Source of the DNA: Fibrobacterota bacterium
GTDB lineage: Bacteria; Fibrobacterota; Chitinivibrionia; Chitinivibrionales; Chitinispirillaceae
DNA: 20,471 nt
NCBI GenBank assembly: GCA_023436145.1
Contig: JAEZKP010000088.1
Span: 1 to 20,471 of the forward strand
Reading direction: 5' to 3'
Shown: in pieces, positions 16,301 through 20,471 of the stretch
How positions within the stretch are numbered: the first letter of the stretch is position 1
Layout: each line of letters starts with the position of its first letter
The notes under the pieces: generated by a model
What the model was told of the DNA's origin: nothing
Database searches by the model: none
What the model saw: only the letters and a program-made list of their open reading frames with translations
Made by a program: the position numbers and the translations under genes

Positions 16301-17154
16301 TATTCAGTAGTGGAACATATTCCGCGGATACCACCAATTTTTCAAACATTACCGCAAATTCGGTGGCAGGCTGGATCGCCAATATACTTTACCTTAAAGG
16401 TATAAATACTACACTGGGTAACGGACCACATTCAGGACTGCAGGCAGTGGCTTTTGCATTCGATAACATGAAACTGGGGAGATCAAAATATATGGTCGCA
16501 GGCGCCGCAGATGAAATTGACAGGCAGACCTTCTATAATTATGATCTTCTAGGCCATCTTTACAATAATGATAAGGAAAAAGATTACAAGTTCAGAAATG
16601 ATGAGTGCAAAAGAAAAGTTCTAGGTGAGGGTGCTGCAATGTTTCTTATGGAAACTCTCTCCGAAGCAAAAGAAAGAAATGCTGCTGTTTTTGGGGAAAT
16701 ACTCGGATATGCACTGTCCTGTGATTCCGACACATTTGGAACCCAGTGTCTTAATCCACAACAGCTGGAAAATGCCATGAAAACTTCCTTAAAGCGTTCT
16801 GGACTCTCATGTGAGGAGATTGATTTGGTGGTCTGGGCACCTCAGGGAAATATTCAGGACAACAAAGTGCTTCATGTATATGACAAATATTTTAATGGTA
16901 AACCGCTTATCACCAACACGTTCAATACTGGCTATATAGAAAGCAGTTCTATTATCTCTGCCTTAGGATGTGTTTTGCACTGTTTGAACAGCGGATCACC
17001 GCTATGGCCACAGATAACCGGAATAGAGAACGTGGACAGCCTGAAAACTACTCATGAAATTAAAAATATACTGGCATTGTCTTCTACAGATGTTGGATAT
17101 AACTACTCTATGATATTGAATAGAACACCGTTTTTAAATAAACCTGAAGAATGA
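13396..17154 (+). CDS. B12-type radical SAM - ketosynthase - chain-length-factor fusion
   Basis: This is a 1252-aa fusion from ATG 13396 (an in-frame TTG lies at 13378). Residues 1 to about 150 resemble a cobalamin-binding domain of B12 radical SAM proteins (VIMGGFFPSFMVEE and VNVGEAETTWLEIL). About 150-415 is the radical SAM core with the 4Fe-4S motif Cys183, Cys187, Cys190 in RGCSYNCAMCAIP, and later FIFTPYPGSAHWDRLK. About 440-845 is a complete ketosynthase (Cys602 in TTACSSSTG, His734 in NAHGTGTEVND, His769 in FFGHCMGTTG). About 850-1245 is a second ketosynthase fold that lost all catalytic residues (Pro1011, Pro1149 and Tyr1180 at the triad positions), so it should act as chain length factor. 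The fused radical enzyme presumably acts on the chain this KS-CLF makes, for example by C-methylation; this is inference. ACP2 follows nine bases downstream. Confidence 0.85.
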   Translation: MRIALVYPKFEKFLTNNPELDSGLVKYFLGDFTTPPSLGIPILAALTPDNIDLHFIDDNSGDIIDYSIKYDLVGINCFTPQATRAFEIADNFRLNGTKVIMGGFFPSFMVEECLKHADSVNVGEAETTWLEILKDVQNNQLKKVYKGGCKSDPAEWINPKRSIFYNNRSYQWEEDLIQISRGCSYNCAMCAIPAHMGFKMRFKPIDKVVEELQTLKYENVYLADDSLFFTQNRIREYATELFKRIKPLNKKYFVASTVALNVDPDFFTLAAEAGVKNFYCTMNVDPFSIKALQGDKHEQQKIIDLVKILEDRDIRFFGSCALGRDWDDQSIADRILELYYKAGIETSEFFIFTPYPGSAHWDRLKRQNRIIDTTWKNYNGAHVVFKPVNMSEEQLYGQFIKVWNEFFKTQKDVNLSSLEPSTYENGVRIVGKPLQESGVKGEAVITGMGFLSPIGNNFDQLLDALENSKSGIDRIQKFDMSHFKLKYGGEIRNFNPDEYLSKEDQELYNDKYLQHAIVAFKKSLDDAGLSVEQLRDDDTSIVLSTCNGGLLTGEDLYRWKHGIINRTYNENMNLQAKYYGFGRAIASHFKLNCDLWIVTTACSSSTGAMGLAKTLIDRGYSRTVIVGASDSMAISNIAGFDALGGTSSEAISPFSLPVGLNVGEASCFWVVEEMEKALLRKVRCYARIAGHATGLDAHHPTAPEPRGEGVYRALLMALNDSGYPVEDMGCINAHGTGTEVNDLCESRGITRLLEDKKVPVISLKSFFGHCMGTTGILEATCNILAMRKGFIPPTINFKGNRPGCELDYVPNHKRDKEYDAFISCNSAFGGSHAAVVISKWNKPIIKKEPTEQRIVITGIGMVTSLGLGVTENLKALASGARNFSKDESIWQESVKAQLAGFVPEFGSKDVNRRLDFRKLSNKISKMATAAASFSIDESGLKPNRKNAEEFGVAVAISNGPPEIVHMDKVFSSGTYSADTTNFSNITANSVAGWIANILYLKGINTTLGNGPHSGLQAVAFAFDNMKLGRSKYMVAGAADEIDRQTFYNYDLLGHLYNNDKEKDYKFRNDECKRKVLGEGAAMFLMETLSEAKERNAAVFGEILGYALSCDSDTFGTQCLNPQQLENAMKTSLKRSGLSCEEIDLVVWAPQGNIQDNKVLHVYDKYFNGKPLITNTFNTGYIESSSIISALGCVLHCLNSGSPLWPQITGIENVDSLKTTHEIKNILALSSTDVGYNYSMILNRTPFLNKPEE

Positions 17155-17163
17155 GGAGGGCAA

Positions 17164-17445
17164 ATGAATGTTGAGAGAGAAGAGAAAATCAAAACACGAA
17201 AAGAAATTCTTCAAAAACTCAAAGAGGAGATGATAAAAAGACTGGATCTTCCATACAAGCCAGATGACATTCATGAGGATATTTCACTTCTGGGTGCCGG
17301 ACTGGGGCTGGATTCACTGGATGCAATTGAAATTGTCATGATTGTGGAAAGTTGCTTCAATGTAAGAATTGAAGACGGAAATACATCGCCTCTAAGGTCT
17401 CTGAACACGATAACAGATTACATCATTGCGCAAAAGGGGTTGTAA
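17164..17445 (+). CDS. Acyl carrier protein 2
   Basis: This 93-aa acyl carrier protein has the attachment site Ser51 in GAGLGLDSLDAIEI. It has a longer basic N-terminal helix than ACP1. A strong GAGGAGGG site lies directly upstream, overlapping the stop of the fusion gene, so it is likely expressed well. Lying directly after a KS-CLF pair, it completes a minimal type II polyketide synthase set and may be the preferred partner of the radical SAM-KS-CLF protein. Confidence 0.92.
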   Translation: MNVEREEKIKTRKEILQKLKEEMIKRLDLPYKPDDIHEDISLLGAGLGLDSLDAIEIVMIVESCFNVRIEDGNTSPLRSLNTITDYIIAQKGL

Positions 17446-17446
17446 G

Positions 17447-18553
17447 ATGAGGGAATTGCTGCTAAACAACAAGTTCATGACAAATGGCATTTCATTCAGG
17501 GAAAGATACGGAATTAACATTCCATTTACCTCTGATAACATCGAACATGAATATAATTCTGTCAGAAATGCGGCCGGATTATCCGACTTTTCTTTTTTGC
17601 AGAAATATACCATACCAGAGGATAAAGGCCTCGATTTTCTGAATAACGTTATTGCCGGTAATGTGGAAAATCTGAGGTATGGAAGAGTATTGCATACATT
17701 TCTGGCAGATGTGGACGGTAACATAGTTGCAGATTGCTACATTGCCAATAATGATGAGGAGTTTCTGATTCTATGCGAGTCTATCATCGATGACGCTCAA
17801 CTTGACAAATTTCTTTTTGAAGATAATAACGGTGCAGATTACGGATTGAAAAATATTACTGATGAATATGTGGTGCTGAGTATAGATGGAAGTAATGCCT
17901 GGAAAGTGGCAAAGGACATCTTCGGAGTAAGCATTCTGGGTCTTCCCTATCTATCAATAGAGGAATTCCAGTTCAATGGAGAAAAGGTAAATGTAATAAG
18001 AGCTGGTAAAACAGGGGAATTCGGTTATTATCTCATTGCGGTAAATAAAGTAGCTGAAAATCTCTTTGATACTGTTTCGGAAAAAATAAAGCAGCTTGAT
18101 GGAACAGTATGCGGTCTGGATGTCCACAATATACTAAGACTGGATGGAAGATTCTTTAACATTTACAGTGAAGGGGCAGAGGTCAGAAATCCCCTTTTCC
18201 TGGGGTTACAATGGATGATTGACCTTGAAAACATGAACTTTACAGGTGGACAGTGTCTCGAAAATCAAAGAGAAGCAGGTGTCAGCAAAAAAATTACCGG
18301 TATGACCATAGAAAAGGAATCCGGAACCGTTAATATCGGTGATAAAATCTGTGATGAAAAAGGGGATATCGGGTATATTGTATCTGCCAGACATTCTTAT
18401 GTGCTGGATAAGACAGTTGCACTTGCTTTGTTACCATTCGAAATGGCTTATTCGGGATTGAAATATTATCTGAGGGCAACAGATGGTCCGGAAGTCAAGA
18501 CAATCTCTATGCCACCATTCACACCTAAATCATTGAGTATAAAACTCGACTGA
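17447..18553 (+). CDS. GcvT-like folate-dependent one-carbon transferase
   Basis: This 368-aa protein covers the whole GcvT (glycine cleavage T protein, aminomethyltransferase) fold. Family signatures are EYNSVRNAAGLSDFSF near 35-50, NNVIAGNVENLRYGR, the Asp96 region VDGNIVADCYI that aligns with the folate-activating Asp, GKTGEFGYYLI, and GLDVHNILRLDG followed by GLQWMIDLENMNFTGGQCL. No other glycine-cleavage gene (gcvH, gcvP) is here, so glycine breakdown is unlikely. Relatives include dimethylglycine/sarcosine demethylating enzymes, aromatic O-demethylases and YgfZ, all tetrahydrofolate-linked. A role in adding, removing or supplying a one-carbon unit for the product, or in supporting the Fe-S radical enzyme, is inference. 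Start ATG 17447 is one base after the ACP2 stop, with AGGGG at 17435-17439; the upstream TTG is not favoured. Confidence 0.82.
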   Translation: MRELLLNNKFMTNGISFRERYGINIPFTSDNIEHEYNSVRNAAGLSDFSFLQKYTIPEDKGLDFLNNVIAGNVENLRYGRVLHTFLADVDGNIVADCYIANNDEEFLILCESIIDDAQLDKFLFEDNNGADYGLKNITDEYVVLSIDGSNAWKVAKDIFGVSILGLPYLSIEEFQFNGEKVNVIRAGKTGEFGYYLIAVNKVAENLFDTVSEKIKQLDGTVCGLDVHNILRLDGRFFNIYSEGAEVRNPLFLGLQWMIDLENMNFTGGQCLENQREAGVSKKITGMTIEKESGTVNIGDKICDEKGDIGYIVSARHSYVLDKTVALALLPFEMAYSGLKYYLRATDGPEVKTISMPPFTPKSLSIKLD

Positions 18554-18578
18554 TCCGGGTATTATTAACGGGGTAATT

Positions 18579-19319
18579 ATGGATTTGAAAGACAGAGTTG
18601 CTATTGTAACTGGCGGGTCCCGGGGAATAGGGAAAAAAACGGTAGAATTGTTCACCTCGTCCGGAGCCCGTGTGTATTTCACATATAATAGCAGACGTGA
18701 TGAAGCCTCTTTGATAGAGCAAGAAACAGGAGCAGTTGCAATTCAATGCTGCCAGCGGGACAGGGATTGCATTTTGAATATCGTTAACTCAACTTTCGAA
18801 AAAGAGAAGCGAATCGATATTCTGGTAAATAATGCCGGCATCACAGATGATCAGTTTTTCGCGATTGCTGATCTTACGGAATGGTATAAAGTACTGGAAA
18901 TAAATCTCAATGGTACAATTTACTGGTCTAAATCAGTCTGTAGACCCATGATCCTCAGTGGTGGGGGTAGCATTATCAATGTGGCCTCAGTATCAGGTTT
19001 AGTTGGAATACCTGGACAAACCAATTATTCTACATCAAAAGGAGCGATTCTTGCTTTTACCAGGTCTCTGGCAGCCGAATTGGCATCCAAGAAAGTAAGA
19101 GTAAATTCTGTTGTTCCGGGCTTTATCGAAACCGATATGACAGATAAAATGCCCAGAGATATAAAAAAGCAGAATCTTGGAAAGATAGCATTAAAGAGAT
19201 TCGGAAAACCTGAAGAGGTTGCAAAAGTCATTGCATTTCTTGCAGGTGATGACTCCTCATACATAACTGGTCAGAAGATAGTGGTAGATGGCGGGCTCAC
19301 CGCCACCGCAGTTTTCTGA
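18579..19319 (+). CDS. 3-oxoacyl-ACP reductase, FabG-like (second ketoreductase)
   Basis: This 246-aa short-chain dehydrogenase has TGGSRGIG (11-18), NNAG, SVSGLVG with YSTSK as catalytic Ser-Tyr-Lys, PGFIETDMT, and SSYITGQKIVVDGG at the end. It is a standard FabG and closely resembles, but does not duplicate, the ketoreductase at 12577. It is the last gene of the operon, 25 bases after the GcvT-like gene, with GGGG a few bases before its ATG. It may serve the second KS-CLF system, with the first serving the other, or may reduce a different chain length. Confidence 0.9.
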   Translation: MDLKDRVAIVTGGSRGIGKKTVELFTSSGARVYFTYNSRRDEASLIEQETGAVAIQCCQRDRDCILNIVNSTFEKEKRIDILVNNAGITDDQFFAIADLTEWYKVLEINLNGTIYWSKSVCRPMILSGGGSIINVASVSGLVGIPGQTNYSTSKGAILAFTRSLAAELASKKVRVNSVVPGFIETDMTDKMPRDIKKQNLGKIALKRFGKPEEVAKVIAFLAGDDSSYITGQKIVVDGGLTATAVF

Positions 19320-19434
19320 ATAAGAGGAAGAGGAAACCCAGAAAAAAGATTAAGACAGAGAAGGGGTAAGCCTGAGTTCATGTTGCATTTTGATTAAGTG
19401 GTTTTTCTGGTTTAACAGTATCTCACTTCCCCTT

Positions 19435-19481
19435 CCCCAGAGGTGAAATCCTTCCTCGTTAAAATTTCACCTCTGGGATAT
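19435..19481. repeat. REP-like palindrome, copy 1
   Basis: CCCAGAGGTGAAAT (19436-19449) and its exact reverse complement (19464-19477) form a perfect 14-bp stem with a 14-base loop. A second diverged copy lies at 19691. A RAYT-like transposase gene 500 bases away makes a REP (repetitive extragenic palindrome) interpretation attractive. It might also act as the operon's transcript-end hairpin. Confidence 0.65.
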
Positions 19482-19690
19482 ATGGAGTGGACTAGAGAAA
19501 GTTTAGTTCTGACAGTTTTTCCGAATAGACTTAAATATGGGTTTTTAGTGTGACAGCTCAGTGAGATAATTGACAAAGTAAGAATACAAACAGCCCAATT
19601 TCCGATTCTTGCAATGGAAGTGATAGACAGTTACAGATGTTAGGAAAATAAAATTGCTACCCTTCTTAGGACTTCTTATTCTTTATTTTC

Positions 19691-19737
19691 CCCCAGAGGT
19701 TAATCCCTTAATGAGTCAGTTTTCATCTCTGGGATGG
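19691..19737. repeat. REP-like palindrome, copy 2 (degenerate)
   Basis: This element has the same outline as copy 1 (CCCCAGAGGT ... CTCTGGGAT) with about 47 bases total. The outer seven base pairs (CCCAGAG/CTCTGGG, 19692-19698 with 19727-19733) are perfect and the inner stem is degenerate. The orientation is the same as copy 1, 256 bases downstream of it. Confidence 0.55.
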
Positions 19738-19851
19738 AAACTGGTCCCTTCAGAAGTACCTTTCTCACTTGTTATACACACTTTCAGAAAACAGCCCAGA
19801 GGCTTTATCTAATTAGGCATTTGTGATGATCTCTATGCTTAAAATTTTTAC

Positions 19852-19886
19852 TAATAAGCACCATCTTTAGATAAAGATGCTTATTA
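19852..19886. repeat. Interrupted dyad symmetry
   Basis: TAATAAGC (19852-19859) pairs with GCTTATTA (19879-19886) and inside it ATCTTTA pairs with TAAAGAT, with a three-base bulge on one side. It lies about 95 bases downstream of the transposase-like gene's stop (minus strand). It could be a terminator for either converging transcript; no strong T-run is seen. Confidence 0.3.
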
Positions 19887-19980
19887 ACGATACAGGTATG
19901 ATTAAGTATGAAAATGGTGTTCAATAAAGCTTCACGTAGTCAAGTTATTTTCAAAGGGCTCTGCCATCTGGAAATGGTAT

Positions 19981-20471
19981 TTAGGTAAAAACCGTAGTAG
20001 CCATCTCAATAAAAAATACCTTACACTCAATACTATCAAATCTACTAATCATCCTGGATACTGCAGATTCGGTTACCTTCAGATGCCTGGCTATCTGTGC
20101 ACCAGAGAAATCAAATCGTATCTTCCCCACATATGCAAACAGCTCTCTTGCTGTAGATTTAACATCATATAAGCCTTGTCGAAATATTTCCCGAGCGGGG
20201 AGACATAGTGATTTGGTTACTTCTTCTACTATTTTTTCCATCGTAACGTTTTCCAGTACATGACGGGCAATCCGGGCCCGTCTGCAGCTGTCCAAATCTA
20301 ATATCTGCTTCACAAATTGCGGTGTCCCCACAACCCAGGCTTCTCGTTTGTGGAAGTTGAGTTTTCCTCTGATGGCATCTTTTAAATACTTTATAACTTT
20401 TTCGCCTTTACTGTCTAATTTTTCAAGTTGTATATAATCCCTATATTTCTTTACCGGATCGGAAAGATCGA
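19981..20471 (-). CDS. C-terminal part of RAYT-like (REP-associated) transposase, cut by window edge
   Basis: The minus-strand frame is open from the window's right edge to TAA at 19981-19983, giving at least 163 residues; the start lies outside. A GTG at 20331 is internal, not the likely start, because the frame continues upstream with IRGKLNFHKREAWVVGTPQF, the link seen after the HUH (Y1_Tnp) catalytic domain in REP-associated tyrosine transposases. The C-terminal part (IVEEVTKSLCLPAREI ... GAQIARHLKVTESAVSRMI) is the DnaA-C-like helix-turn-helix domain common in this family. The catalytic domain itself is not in view, so the assignment rests on the C-terminal half. REP-like palindromes nearby support it. 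The gene converges on the biosynthetic operon. Confidence 0.55.
   Translation of the reverse strand, partial: DLSDPVKKYRDYIQLEKLDSKGEKVIKYLKDAIRGKLNFHKREAWVVGTPQFVKQILDLDSCRRARIARHVLENVTMEKIVEEVTKSLCLPAREIFRQGLYDVKSTARELFAYVGKIRFDFSGAQIARHLKVTESAVSRMISRFDSIECKVFFIEMATTVFT

Larger units (their letters stand above)
19320..19980. other. Gene-free region with palindromic repeats after the operon
   Basis: No gene is seen in about 660 bases between the operon end and the converging transposase-like gene. The region holds two copies of a palindromic repeat (separate entries), an isolated half copy CCCAGAGG near 19795-19802, and a dyad at 19852-19886. No classic terminator with a T-run is evident right after 19319; the palindromes may serve this function. 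Confidence 0.5.

Noticed and set aside
15816..16382. Minus-strand 188-codon ORF opposite the fusion gene
   Set aside because: It is antisense to the KS-CLF junction and has no domain signature.
17447..18553. YgfZ assignment for the GcvT-like protein
   Set aside because: The YgfZ signature KGC-x-G-Q-E is not present (the site reads FTGGQCL), and the full length fits GcvT better; YgfZ-like function remains only a possibility.
19334..19413. Long-range inverted repeat (AAACCCAGAAAAA with TTTTTCTGGTTT) as operon terminator
   Set aside because: The arms are 55 bases apart, A/T-rich and imperfect, with no T-run after the second arm; probably chance.
1..20471. CRISPR array, tRNA or rRNA genes
   Set aside because: No regularly spaced direct repeats and no cloverleaf or rRNA-like sequence were seen on reading through.

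Overview
The window carries one long plus-strand operon, about 1835-19319, that reads as an aryl-polyene (APE)-type biosynthetic gene cluster with unusual additions. The organism is Gram-negative: the cluster has a LolA-like periplasmic carrier, an MMPL/RND exporter and an LpxL-like lipid acyltransferase, and the base composition is AT-rich. The phylum cannot be fixed from this sequence. A Fibrobacterota/Chitinivibrionia-like or other environmental lineage would fit, but that is a guess.

Layout. 1-392 has no gene and begins with a C-free, T/G-rich tract. 393-1600 holds two tandem paralogous small envelope proteins of unknown function. 1601-1834 is the likely promoter region of the operon, with two sigma70-like promoters and a perfect inverted repeat. 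The operon order is: short ketosynthase-like chain-length-factor protein; ACP1; APE-type membrane protein; acyl-AMP ligase; glycosyltransferase/acyltransferase fusion; aromatic amino acid ammonia-lyase (MIO enzyme); LolA-like carrier; MMPL exporter; ketosynthase; ketoreductase; a giant B12-type radical SAM - ketosynthase - chain-length-factor fusion; ACP2; a GcvT-like folate enzyme; and a second FabG-like ketoreductase. Most neighbours overlap or lie within a few bases of each other. 19320-19980 is non-coding and contains two copies of a REP-like palindrome. The C-terminal part of a REP-associated (RAYT-like) transposase runs off the right edge on the minus strand.

Working model. The ammonia-lyase makes an aryl-acrylic acid (coumarate or cinnamate type), the ligase activates it and loads it on an ACP, and the ketosynthase/CLF pairs with the ketoreductases extend it. 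The GT2/acyltransferase protein joins the product to a lipid or glycolipid, and LolA plus MMPL carry it to the outer membrane. Two departures from a standard APE cluster stand out. First, no dehydratase and no thioesterase is visible; a 28-codon ORF between the ketoreductase and the fusion gene may be a remnant of the dehydratase. Second, the cluster adds one-carbon/radical chemistry: a radical SAM domain physically fused to a KS-CLF pair, and a folate-dependent GcvT-like protein just downstream. I infer that the product is a modified, perhaps C-methylated, aryl polyketide rather than a plain aryl polyene.
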